Part shown: piece after piece, positions 52,301 through 62,600 of the stretch
Layout: the number at the start of each line of letters is the position of its first letter
Position numbering within the stretch: position 1 is the first letter of the stretch
Assembly: GCA_030267965.1 (NCBI GenBank)
Contig: BRYA01000570.1
Span: 3,517-67,516 of the forward strand
Source of the DNA: Triparma columacea
Lineage: Eukaryota; Sar; Bolidophyceae; Parmales; Triparmaceae
Direction of reading: 5' to 3'
DNA length: 64,000 bases
Notes under the pieces: model-generated
Told to the model about the DNA's origin: nothing
The model's database searches: none
The model's input: only the letters and a program-made list of their open reading frames with translations
Position numbers and translations under genes: made by a program

Positions 52301-53602
52301 AGGATCGACGGAGGAGACTGCGGCGTTGGCGTTGGGGGGGGCCGGGGTAGGGGTGGCCGGGGTGGGGGTGTCGGTGGTGGGGGTGGTTTCGTCAGCGGTG
52401 GGTGCAGTCTGCGTTTGTTCCACATCCATTCCTTTGTCGTCGTCTTCCCCATCCTCCGCCAAGGCGTCTGCTGCCGCGTCTTCCATCGCGAAGGATTCGT
52501 TAACCGACGGCGAGGAAGAAGTAGTAACGGTAGGAGGAGAAGAGGAGGAGGTGGAAGGGGTGGCGGAAGTGTTCCATGGCATCGGAGAGGGAGTTGCGAG
52601 GGTTGTGGCGGAGGAAGCGGGAGGGGCGGCGGTTGCAGCTGGAGCGGCTGCAGCGGCGGTTGGGGCGGCGGCTGCGGGGGCCTTGCCGTTTGCTTGGTAT
52701 GCCTCCATCTCTACCTTATACCTCTCCTTATCTTTCGCCTGAATATCCGCAAACTTCGTCTTCTCGTCCTTCGATACCTCCTTCCACATAGCGCCTATCT
52801 TCTTGGATATCTCGCTCATCTTAAGGTCTGGGAACTCCGACATAAGTGAGGGGCGGACGGATGCGCAGTAGTGGAGGTAAGCGGAGAGGGGCTTCTTGGG
52901 GGCGTTGGGGTCTGCAGGGGCTTTCTTTGAGTTCTTCTGTTTCTTGCCCTTGGTAGTCTTCGCTGTGGTGTCAGTGCCCATGTCGTTAAGTTCGACACTC
53001 TCGACCTTGTTGTCGTCAATCTCGTTGTTGTCCATTTCCTTGTCCATCTCTTTGTCCATCTCTTCATCCATCTCCGTCTTCTTCTTCTTCTTGTTCATAT
53101 CCTCCTCCTTCTTCTTGTTCTTGTTCTTCTCGTCATTAAGCTTCCTCTTCTTTTCCATAACAGCTTTACTTGCTTCACTAATCTCAAACTTGTTGTTGCC
53201 CTCCTTTGGCTTTGCATTCCCAAAGAATGACATTAGATTCGGCTGTTTGTTTGGAGCCTCACTACCTCTACTACCTCCATCGTTAGCATCCTGTCTCATG
53301 CCATCCCTCATGCCATCCTGTCTCATGGTGTCAGTCTTGATTCCCTTTCTCTTCTTCTCTCTTTTAATTGTCTTCTCTTGTGTAACAGCCGTTAGGGCCT
53401 TCTTCTTACTGGACGATGATGACTTTGATGGTGTTTTAGAGCCCGTAATACCTAATTGACCCCCATTGGGGCCTAATTCAACCCCTAATTCACTGCAATC
53501 TACAGTCTCACTCCCCGATGGAGGGAAGCCTTTAATTCCTTCCCTAGCCTGTTTATCAGCAGGAGATGGTGACGATGGTGTAGATTGTAGTAATGTAGGC
53601 AT
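49333..53602 (-). CDS. CHAF1A: Chromatin assembly factor 1 large subunit (CAF-1 p150) with an HMG box
   Basis: Five exons, all phase 0: 53602-51938, 51812-51072, 50973-50539, 50402-50208 and 50100-49333 (1267 residues). Order: Ser/Lys-rich start; PIP box (QPNLMSFF, ~120) for PCNA; Lys/Glu/Met repeat (EMDKEMDKEMDNN); an HMG box at ~229-299 (DPNAPKKPLSAYLHYCASVRP to ERYKVEMEAYQ); Ala/Pro/Thr linker; a KER coiled region (~745-802); a second PIP-like motif (QKSMMMGFF, ~817). The CAF-1 acidic domain follows (KLLMFEEDERPPYMGTWSKKS, then GRRPFGKDTEVLNYDYDSEAEWEEEEPGED), and last a conserved C-terminal part (MPKFLDFVHNNSCKSKDTLVNDYLA). CAF-1 deposits H3-H4 behind replication forks. The HMG box is not part of the standard p150 layout. 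Confidence 0.88.
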
Positions 53603-53848
53603 ATTGTAGTGTATTTATGTACGTGTATGGAAGATATTGAGGAAATAAGGAGATTAAAGGACAGGGAATTGGGGGCAAGCTGAAAAAGGAGGGAAGGAAG
53701 GAGGTCGAGGAGGGAAGAGTTTGGGGGGCTCTGAAGAAAATGGAAAGTCCGAGAAAGTCCCTCCACTAAGTCAGTTATCAAATCAATACCCACCAACCAC
53801 ACATACGAACATTAATCCACATCAACGCAACACACACACACCAAACAT
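53603..53848. promoter_or_regulatory. Divergent promoter region of the CAF-1 and small membrane protein genes
   Basis: 246 nt between opposite ATGs, with a (CA)n-like run at 53829-53840 just before the plus-strand ATG. No named motif is visible. Confidence 0.4.
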
Positions 53849-54361
53849 ATGACTAAACTCTACGACTCCGTATCAAACTACCTTCAGGCCTACAATAACA
53901 ATGTCGTCAAATTTGCAGGTCAGGCTGTGAAATACTTCGCTTCACTCATCGGTAAGAGAGCTTAGAACAAGGTGTTGCGCGCAAGGCAACAAAGGACAAG
54001 TTTAAACAAACCCAAAAACGATCGTCAACTCCCTCACCACATACCAAACCTATCCCTCCCCATCCCAGTGTACTTTGCTAACGAGTACTCAGCAGTTCAA
54101 ATGATTGGAGCAATCTTGTTCCTCCTGTTCGTCGTATGGGCTATCAACAAGGACTGGAGACGTAAGGACAACATCGATAAGGTTTTTGATGACCTTGATA
54201 AAGAAATGAAGGAACTTGAAGTTATGGTTAAGGAATTTAAGAAGGAAATTGGGGAACAGGGGGACGACTTTAGCAAGGGGGGGGACGAGAGGGGTATGGA
54301 GGAGGAGACAGGGATAAGGAGAAGAAAGAAGGTAGGGAAGGAGAAGGAAAATATATCATAA
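53849..54361 (+). CDS. Small single-pass membrane protein with acidic/basic coiled coil
   Basis: Exons 53849-53951 and 54069-54361 (phase 1) give 131 residues. An amphipathic N-terminus (MTKLYDSVSNYLQAYNNNVVKFAGQAVKYFASLIG) leads to one hydrophobic helix near residues 46-61 (MIGAILFLLFVVWAI). It is followed at once by KDWRRK and a heptad-like helix (VFDDLDKEMKELEVMVKEFKKEIG), then a Gly/Glu/Arg/Lys-rich tail. The positive residues after the helix suggest the coiled coil is cytosolic. No family recognised. Size and layout would suit a small organelle-membrane assembly factor, but that is guesswork. Confidence 0.65.
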
Positions 54362-54391
54362 CCATGTTGATATCCAACAAAATTATTCTTC

Positions 54392-57082
54392 TCACGCTAG
54401 GCTCCCCGCTAGTGTAATTATTATCTCACACTTGATTCCGAGTGTGGCTTCAAACTCGACTCTACCTTCATCATCAGTTTGTACCACCTTCTCATCGTCC
54501 TCATCGCATGGGGTGTTCACGTTGTACACGCTACCCTTTGCGAGGCGGCTCACTCGCACTAAAGTCATCCTTGCATCGGAGGAACCCGTTCCTCTAGGTG
54601 CCTTTATCTTGACTTCCGACTGGGAGAACGATACACTAAGCGTACCCGCCTCCCAAACAAAGCTGACGTCCTCGTCGCCGTCCAAGAACGGTTCTACAGT
54701 GAAGTCTGCAAGCCCAGGCTGAATACCATATTTTATCTTCATCGTCATCATAGCGGTGACACTTGGATATTCAAAGTACATTGCCGTGCGATTCTGCTGC
54801 TGCTTACCATCGCACCCTAAGCGTTCGTGTAGAAACGTGGACTCAATCAAATGTGTCTGTAGTGGTGTAAGTAGTAGCTTATCGAATCCATCCCAATCCC
54901 CCACAGCTTTCCTGCTGAGTGAGTCGAACCATGCGTGCCGACCCATTGCACACCAGCTGTCACCGGTGTTCCCTGAAGTTGTATCGTCCTCCCCGTACCA
55001 AACCTCGCTGACGAACGTCACCCCTGATCTACACTGACCGCCGTCGATCCTTTCTAGGATTTTTAGGGATTGTTCGTGAGATGGTATGCCGTTTGAGATA
55101 GCGATAAGGTTGCTATCGTAGTCGACGAAATCCCTCGTTGTACCGTCATCATTGAGCTGCGTGATGTAGTGGTCGTCGCCATTCCAGAGCTTCTCGTTTA
55201 CCGCTTCGGATATTTCGGAGGCGAGTTTCCTCAAGTCATTGGCTCCGGTAGAGTTCCCAGTTACTTCCTCGGCGTCAGCGAAGTCCCTGAAAAACCCGAC
55301 GAGCATAGCGTTAGTGTCGGAGGTCATATTACTTCTGATGAATACGTCAACCATCAGAGACCCCGGAACCGATGCGAGTTTGACGTCAGACTCAGAGAAG
55401 AGAGAATAAAGAAAGTTCGTTGCAGTTCGGAGCGTTGGCATGTAATCTTTAAGCCACTGTAGGTCGCCGCTCGTCTTGGCGTAGTTGAAACAGCTAGGGG
55501 TTGGGGGGGTGAGTAAAAAAGTTCGTAGCACGTAAACTTAGCATCGGTCGTCCAAACATCACGTCGCGTCAACACCCTGCCCTAGCTCACCTCAACACCC
55601 AGAACACGTTAGGGCCAGTCTGTATCATACCAGAGAGGGCAGAGTAAACTGGCTCGGAGCCTTCGAAATGGTGGGGGAGTTGCCCTGTGTCTTTCTTCAT
55701 CATACTACCACTCCTTTCCAGGACCTTTCTGACTTCGTTCTGAAGGTACGGCTCCATTGAGAGAAGAATAGCAGAGGTGGATATGTAATTGTCGGGGTCG
55801 AAGTAATTGTACGTGCCCTCGTATCCTCGGTCAGGCCTTGCGATAGTTGTAGCAATCTGACCGAGGGTCTCTCCCAAAGTTACTTGGTTCGCGTGCGTGC
55901 AGAGACAACCAACAGGGGAAGCATAAATTCCCGTCAAGAAGGAGTGAAGATCGTCAAGGGGAAGGGTTGAGGGGTCGTAAGAGACAGGAACGGAGAGGAC
56001 AGGAAGGTCGAGGTTTACCGCGCCTGCAGTGAGCGGAGCAAAAAAAGGTTGAGAGTAGGGACCACAGGCAGTTGCACCTCTCTATTTGCCTCACCTATCT
56101 TGAAGGACGAAGTGAATGTCCCGACGGAAGAGGAAGATGGCAACAGCGTAGGGATGGTGTCCCACGTGTCGAGCGTCACATCTTCGATATCTGCCCCAAA
56201 AACCTGGACTAAAGTTGAGATCCCCGACGAGCCGTCCTCCACGCCGCCGTTCCAGGTAACGGAGTCTTGACCTGAGAGCACGAGGTTTGCCCCAGAGGGT
56301 TCAGAGAAGGCAATGTCGACGGAACGATCTGCAGCGCGTGAAGGGATGGTGTCCGAAACGTCGCCTCCCTCAGCTCCAAGACTGCGATGAATGGGTGAGA
56401 TGAGCAAACATAAGAGATGTGCCAAAAGGGACTGCAACTCGTCATTTAAGAGATGTGCCACAAGGGACTCGTCATTTGAGGGATGTGCCAAAAGGGACTG
56501 CACAACTCGTCATTCTCACCTGTAAACCCGCGAGAGCTTCTCCTCTGAGGCGAAGCAGCCCTTGGTCCTCACTCCGTCCTTCATCTGCACGGGCCCGCTC
56601 TCGTAAAAGGCCGTCGTGGAGGAAGTCACAAAGGGAAAGGATCTGAGTGCCAACCCCCCCTGAGGCACCGTCGTCGTCGTCTCGACGGAAAAGTAGCGGT
56701 CGTCCTTCCCGAGCGAGATAAACTGTTTATCGACGAACCCCTCCATGTCATCGCTTGTAGTGGAAACTGAAATTACCAACTTGTCGCCGGACTCAACCTG
56801 GAGCTTGACATCACCCTTCAGGCTCAAAGATGCGCCCTCCTCCTTTATTAGTATGGGCTTTATCCCTTCATAAGCGACAATATTATCCGAGTCTTCTCCG
56901 TTCCCCAAGATGGATCCTCCCAATTCAGTTATTGCCAGTGAGCCATCTAGGGTCATGCATGAATAACGATTGCTCAACGTCCCCTCGCTATATGAAAGCC
57001 CGGGGGTGGTCTTGCATCCCATAGCGAGCCCTCGCTCATTAAGTAACCACAAGAGAAGGTAAGATACAACAGTGAGCTTCAT
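54392..57082 (-). CDS. Secreted six-hairpin ((alpha/alpha)6) glycosidase-like protein
   Basis: Four exons, 57082-56520, 56381-56095, 56023-55591 and 55493-54392 (phases 2, 1, 2), give 794 residues. The ATG at 57082 gives a classic signal peptide (MKLTVVSYLLLWLLNERGLA); a longer frame to 57187 adds a non-signal leader. The N-terminal ~300 residues are beta-rich. The C-terminal ~480 hold the helical barrel: PDNYISTSAILLSMEPYL, VYSALSGMIQTGPNVFWVL, DLQWLKDYMPTLRTATNFLY, FVDYDSNLIAISNGIP, GDSWCAMGRHAWFDSLSRKAVGDWDG, FEYPSVTAMMTMKIKYGIQPGL. A beta-sandwich tail follows. This resembles GH63/GH65/GH78-like families. Acidic residues in the barrel could be catalytic, but I cannot place the family or substrate. 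Cys pairs fit secretion. The first intron carries a tandem repeat. Confidence 0.72.
56411..56514. repeat. Tandem repeat (three units of 36, 30 and 38 nt) filling the glycosidase intron 1
   Basis: Units are 56411-56446, 56447-56476 and 56477-56514. All share GATGTGCCAAAAGGGACT and CTCGTCATT, with small length changes in the middle. The repeat ends four bases from the donor site, so nearly the whole intron consists of it. Confidence 0.75.
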
Positions 57083-57218
57083 CACCAAAAGTATACAAGA
57101 TCGACAGAGTTTGCAGAAGTCATCAGAGTGGAGGACCTTGCCTTCACCGTTCTTGAAATGCTGACTACAGCTGTGTGCAAGCTTCAAAGATCAACCCTGA
57201 AATCTCCCCTCTGCTTTG

Positions 57219-58880
57219 ATGTCTTCCGAAGTCAATACGACCCGTGAGGTTCCTTTAGGATCCCTTGCTCCCCCCCCAATCCCCACAACCAAGTCGTTCC
57301 GCAGGAAGGCCCATGCCCTATCGAGATGGCTTCGTCTCTTTTTTTTCAGCCTTGGTTTAGCCTCCCCCATTGTTTCGTTCTACTCTTTCGTCAACCCTTT
57401 AAATCTGCCCGAGTCCCGAATTGAGAGTTGGGCGTGGGGCGGGCTGCTGTCCTGGATGTGAGTTGGGCCTTGGTGGTGGGGGGGGGGGGGGGCAAGCGGT
57501 CATGGGGGGGGCAAGCGGNNNNNNNNNNNNNNNNNNNNNNNNNNNNNNNNNNNNNNNNNNNNNNNNNNNNNNNNNNNNNNNNNNNNNNNNNNNNNNNNNN
57601 NNNNNNNNNNNNNNNNNNNNNGAACGAACGGGCTACAATTGATGCGAGAGAAGAAGAAAAAATGTTTCATGCCACATCATCTTCGTTCGTGCTTTCCTTC
57701 GCAGTCTAACCCTCTAACCCTCCCCCCCCCCCCCTCCTTGCCCCCCACATCCCCAACCTAGAAATGGTTTGGTGCCCTATGCGGTCTCTTAGTTGCTTTA
57801 CCAGGTGTATTCTCCGGCTATGTCCTTTGGCACTCCGGTGAGTTAACCTCCTACTACCTCGGCCTCGGCTGCTTAATTTTCGGCGTCTTCTTCATCCCCT
57901 CCCTCCCCGTATCCTTCTGCCTTTTGACGGCACAATACTCCAACCTCCCCGCCGACGACGTGCACTCCTTTGTCGTAAAGAACTTACTCAAGGGTGCCCC
58001 CTCTATCCTTGGTTCCCTCCTGTACGTCTGCGCCGAGTCCTTCCGCTGCTTCCAGTCTGCCTCCTCCGACGTTGGCCTCCTCCGTCAGTGCGAGAACCCA
58101 ATCCTCCCGACGTTCTGCCTAACGATTTACCTGTTTTGGACTTGGCTTTTATCGGTCCTTGCGCCACCCCTTGTAACAAACTACGACGTTACTTGGAGTG
58201 ATATTGCGAGGTTGGAGGTCAGTGTCCTAGGAGTGTCGAGGATGAGCGAAGCGAGGAGCTCGAGGAAAGTTTTTTCGTATGTTGTGCTCTCACCTCAGAT
58301 CTCACGCTGTTTTGTGGGTTCCGTGTATGTGTGCACACGTGCGTGTAACTTCCTCTCTCCCCTCTCCTCTATTAACCCCCCCCCCTCCCTGCATTTCCCC
58401 CCCTTCACCCCCTCCTCTCTCGTTCCTCCTCCCCTCTGCCCTTCCTGCTCTCCCTAGGTTCCCTCTGCCCTCCGTATCCAAGGCCTGGCCTTCACCCTGA
58501 TGTCAATGTCCGCTGTGATTCTCTTCGCCGTTTTGAACGAGGAGGGCGCCGCGGTCTCCGTTGTTGAGACGTCGGTCATGTTCGTGTTCTTTGCGTCTAC
58601 TACTGTCATGCTGTTCTTGGTGCTGTACTCGGAGAGCAGGCCGGGGAAGGAACCTCTCAAGGAAGGGGGGGAGAAGGGGGGGGCATTATTGGAAGAGAGG
58701 GAGATTGACGTAGAACTCGCGGGGGGGAGGAGGGTGGTGCTGGGGGCGACGAGACGAGTGACGAGAGTTGAGGAGGGGGAGAACGGGAGGGATAGAGAGA
58801 GGATGAGCAGCGTGAGTAGTGACCCCGATGAGGCAGCTTTCGGGAGGAGGGCGCAGGGGAGTGTTGCTCAATTAATATGA
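57219..58880 (+). CDS. Multi-pass membrane protein of unknown family, interrupted by an assembly gap
   Basis: Exons seen: 57219-57457 (ends phase 2), 57762-58217 (starts phase 0) and 58458-58880 (phase 0). The first join is out of frame, so an exon is probably lost in the N run, or the first donor is different. At least six hydrophobic helices are visible: LFFFSLGLASPIVSFYSF, ALCGLLVALPGVFSGYVLW, YYLGLGCLIFGVFFIPSLPVSF, SILGSLLYVCAESF, ILPTFCLTIYLFWTWLLSVLAPPLV, IQGLAFTLMSMSAVILFAVL and VMFVFFASTTVMLFLVLY. The tail is acidic/Arg-rich with Ser clusters. No family recognised. Intron 2 carries the GAGCGAAGCGAG core near its donor. It diverges from the glycosidase gene with 136 nt between starts. 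Confidence 0.62.
57519..57621. other. Assembly gap (about 103 N)
   Basis: It is a run of N flanked on the left by long G runs (57478-57518). The G-rich template probably stopped the read or assembly. The true missing length is not known. Confidence 0.95.
58244..58255 (+). repeat. Hairpin core GAGCGAAGCGAG near the donor of an intron in the membrane-protein gene
   Basis: It has the same 12-nt core as the three WD40-gene intron hairpins. It starts 26 nt after the donor GT at 58218. The outer stem is not the same; a 4-bp CGAG/CTCG closure is possible further out. Confidence 0.45.
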
Positions 58881-59636
58881 GGGTGTTGGCTTATAAGTGT
58901 GTTCTCCCGTACAGCATTAAAATCCCTCTTTTTGAAATCCTCATGGTGGACCTCATGCTCCAGGCGATGGCGTGCGATCTGGCTGGCCCAGGCTAATTAA
59001 CGCCGACAAAATGCTGAAAATTACTATCCTCGATACTTTTTCTTGCTTGTGCCGAACATGATTTCATACTATGGTGCACGCCGTTAGCGAGCCTGGAGGT
59101 CAAGCATTAGGTAAATGAGGTTGAGAGGAGCAAATTTTAGGGAGACTTCTCTTTCGACTGAACATCGTACTGCTTTGTTTATACACATCGAAGTCTTCCA
59201 TATATATATTCAATTAGCCGCATTGCGTTCAATTTTCTGACGAGGTACTTGGGGCTTCCAGACCAAGCTTCTCCATTTTCGAGGCACCGGCAGGAGGGCA
59301 GGGAATTACTCTTGTCAAGGAGTGGGAAGGATAAGAACGAGTAAAGGTGAGGGATTGCGGTGGGATCGGGGGCCAGGGGGAGGGGAGGCGGGGAGTGGAT
59401 GGGGGAGGGGAGGGAGGAAGGAGGCCTCACCACCTCCCCGCTCCCCCGGGCATAACGCCTCGGTTGATTTCGGAGAAAAATGAGAAAAAATGAGAAAAAG
59501 GGATTTCTCACAGGGGGCCTGGGGAATAACATTATTTTGGACTTTTACGGCAACGTTACCCTGCTAACTAATTTTGAGGCATCTCACCCAGCTCTTTCCT
59601 CCGCACTTTCATTTCCCCTCGCGCTCTCACAGGCTA
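58881..59636. other. Intergenic region before the START-domain gene
   Basis: 756 nt. It includes unremarkable mixed DNA (58881-59240) and a G-rich stretch (59340-59440). A possible acceptor (CTCACAG at 59626-59632) lies just before the next ATG, so a 5' UTR exon may lie here. No coding gene is seen. Confidence 0.45.
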
Positions 59637-62600
59637 ATGTCGGACCGCGAGGATTTACTCTCCTCAATCTTGAAGCAGAGTTACGAGAAGATTGCAAAAC
59701 TCGAGGCTGCGAATGCAGAATATGCGTCCAACTTTGCTGCTACCGCTATGTCCCTTAAAGAGCTTGCTGCTGCTGTCAATGACACAACTAACCTCGTCGA
59801 AAATGCAGCTGGCATTGTCACGGTTGTAAATGACCTTGCCGTCACCCTTAGGGCCGCGGCAGATCGAGCCGCAGCTCACGAAGGTGCCGCCGGCCATGTT
59901 GAGACCATCGAGGTAGCACTACGCCGCGCCGTTGTCCCCAAAGCCACCGAAGACTATGTCGACGCCCCTGAGGTTGCCGCAAAGAATACTGCCGCCCCTG
60001 AGGCCGTCGATTACTCTGCTGCAGCCCTTGATGAGGTTGCCGCAGATAATACTGCCGCCCCTGAGGCCGCAGATAATACTGCCGCCCCTGAGGCCGCAGA
60101 TAATACTGCCGCCCCTGAGGCCGCAAAAGACCTTGCTGCAGCCCTCGAGGGTGCCATGGATGATGACACTGGTCACACCACCTTCCATAAGATGAAATAC
60201 CTGCACGAACAAGCCCACGAGGAGATGTTGGGTGTGCTTGTCGAACGTGGTGCCGTTGAAGGCATCATCGAGCAGTCGTGGGATACAAAGAGAGCGCATG
60301 TAGGCGTAGTCGTTCATGAGGAGCAGCACCTCGTCCTCGATTATATTCTCACCGACTGTAATTCGGGAGTTTTCCGACGCGCCACTATCCATAGGGAGAA
60401 GGGGGATACGATTGTATTTTGGCAACACTATTTGAGGGGGACAACACTCATCGAGTACCTCCTTAGAATCAGAGCCGTTCGCAATGAAGGCTCAAGCCAG
60501 TGCGTCGAGATAATGTCAGAGGACGAGAATGGCTTGCCGAAGGAGGCAAAGACAAAACTCGCCAAGATTGCGCGTTCCAAGAATGCACAGCGAGCGAGGG
60601 TTGATGGTGAGATCAGGCTAGCGGCCTACGAACACGGGCAAACCGCCCTTACCCTCGTAGGAACAATTGAAGCAAAGGAGATGAGGAGTGAGGGGAGGGG
60701 GGACGTCAATACTGTTTACATGTCAATCAAGGGTATAATGGAGGAGATTGAGAAGAACTTTCACAAGCCTGATGTGGTTGATGAGAGGAGGAAAAAACAC
60801 TTTGTGGAGGAGATCATTCCAAGTCCGCCTCCGCTGACAGTAGAGGAGGAGAACATGCTAGATGGAGTTGGAGGGTTGGAGAATGAGCTGTATGAAAAGG
60901 GAAAGAGAATCAAGGGGACATTGAAAGAGGGGGTGGACAAGTTCCTGTGGAGAGAGGAGGACAAGGCGTGGGCAGCCTTTGGGGTCACTGTGGACAAGTC
61001 AGCAGTGGGTATGCTGGCTGAGCTAAGTTTAGGCGACACTTACAATTATGCAAGAAAGCATCGGAAGGAGAATGGCAATCTGCCTAGGGTTATTAGAAAT
61101 TATGTCGATGGAAGTAGAAGTCGCCATCAACACCAAAGAGTTCACCTGCCTAGTCCAGCAAAAGACCGTTTGTTTGAAGCCTGGTTTACATGGAAGGAAA
61201 TCAAGTTGGGCAGTGGCAGGGCAGGATACTTGTTGGGGTTTGTGCCGCTAACAGAGTACTCAGGAGGAGGCTTCAAGGACCTCAGTAAGGAAGGATTTGT
61301 GCTAGCAGAGACTACAGGTGTCTACTTCTTTTACGAGGTTGCTCCAAATATCTGTAGAGTGACGCGTGTTCAGACTGTCAATCTGCATTTCACAAGCCTT
61401 CAAAAGACACTGATGGACAATGCAATTGACTACCTTGCAAAGAATCAGCTTATTGAGGCCAACAGATTGCAGGATAAATATAGGAGGAACGGGAAGAAGG
61501 TTGATGCTGAAGTCAGGGGGGCCTTGGTGGAGAGGATGAGGGAGGGTGTTGAGTTGGAGGAGGACCAGAAGAAGTTTTTTGGGGAGTTGGAGAAGCTCTT
61601 TGGTGGGGAGAGGGAAGGAGAGTGGAGGCCTTTAAAGTCACCTTACGAGGGAGTGAAGATGGAGATCAAATATAAGCAGCAGGAGAAAGAAAAAAAGACA
61701 CTTGGTTTTGGAAGAGCAGAGTGTGTTGCTGACTGCTCAGCAGAGGAAGCAGCTGCTTGGTTCTTTGAGTACTGCAGCAGGGAGAGGATGGTAATGAGCC
61801 GAGAGGAAAGGGACCCTGCAAGGCTAGAGATGAGGAAGGGTGGTGAGGGAAGGGTAAATGAGAAGTTGTTTGCGACAGTCAAGAAACTTCGCTTCCCTCT
61901 TCACAAAAGAGAGTTTGTGATGAGATATGTATGGCAAAAAGTACAGCATGACAACACGATGACCCATATGTCTGTAGCCTTTGTCCCAGCTGAGGAGAAG
62001 GTTGACTATGGAGGAAATCTTGGAAAGCTTGTGCGGGCAACGAGCAGTGGAATTCTAACTGCAAAGAACATTGAGGACCAAGATGGTGTTCTCCAGTGTA
62101 AACTCACATATACTCAATTTATGAATGCAGGGGGGTACATTCCAGTAAAAGTTGTCAATAGAACATTACCACAAGCACTAAGTGCAATAGCAGGACTCAG
62201 GGATTCCTTCAAACAGGATGATGAGGTTGATAAAGCTGCACTGGCCTCTCTTGCCAACATCATCAAGAACGAACACCAAGATTATACAGATGAGGAGGAG
62301 GCTGCAATCAGGAAAGGGAAGGGATTCTACGAGAAGTGCAAGGTAGATAAGAGCTTTGATGATCTGAAGAGTCCTGATGAGAGGGTCAAGATGAGGCTAG
62401 TTCATGTTGATGGGGCAAGCAGTGGGACTGGTGTCGCCACTTCTGTGGTTGATGCTAGTGTGGAGGAGTGTGCAGCAAATGAAATAGTTGGTCTAGACAG
62501 CAGGGAGAAAGTTAAGAAAGCTAAGAAAAATGGAATGACCTTCTTGAAAGTCATCAAAATAAATTCCCACACCAACAACTACGTTACAACGAGGGAATTT

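Noticed and set aside
57705..57730. CCCTCTAACCC telomere-like words next to the gap
   Set aside because: Too short and embedded in a C-rich intron; no evidence of a chromosome end.
58920..59110. Structured-looking stretch considered for tRNA or SRP RNA
   Set aside because: No cloverleaf with plausible anticodon arm and T-loop, and no SRP domain motif could be made out by eye.
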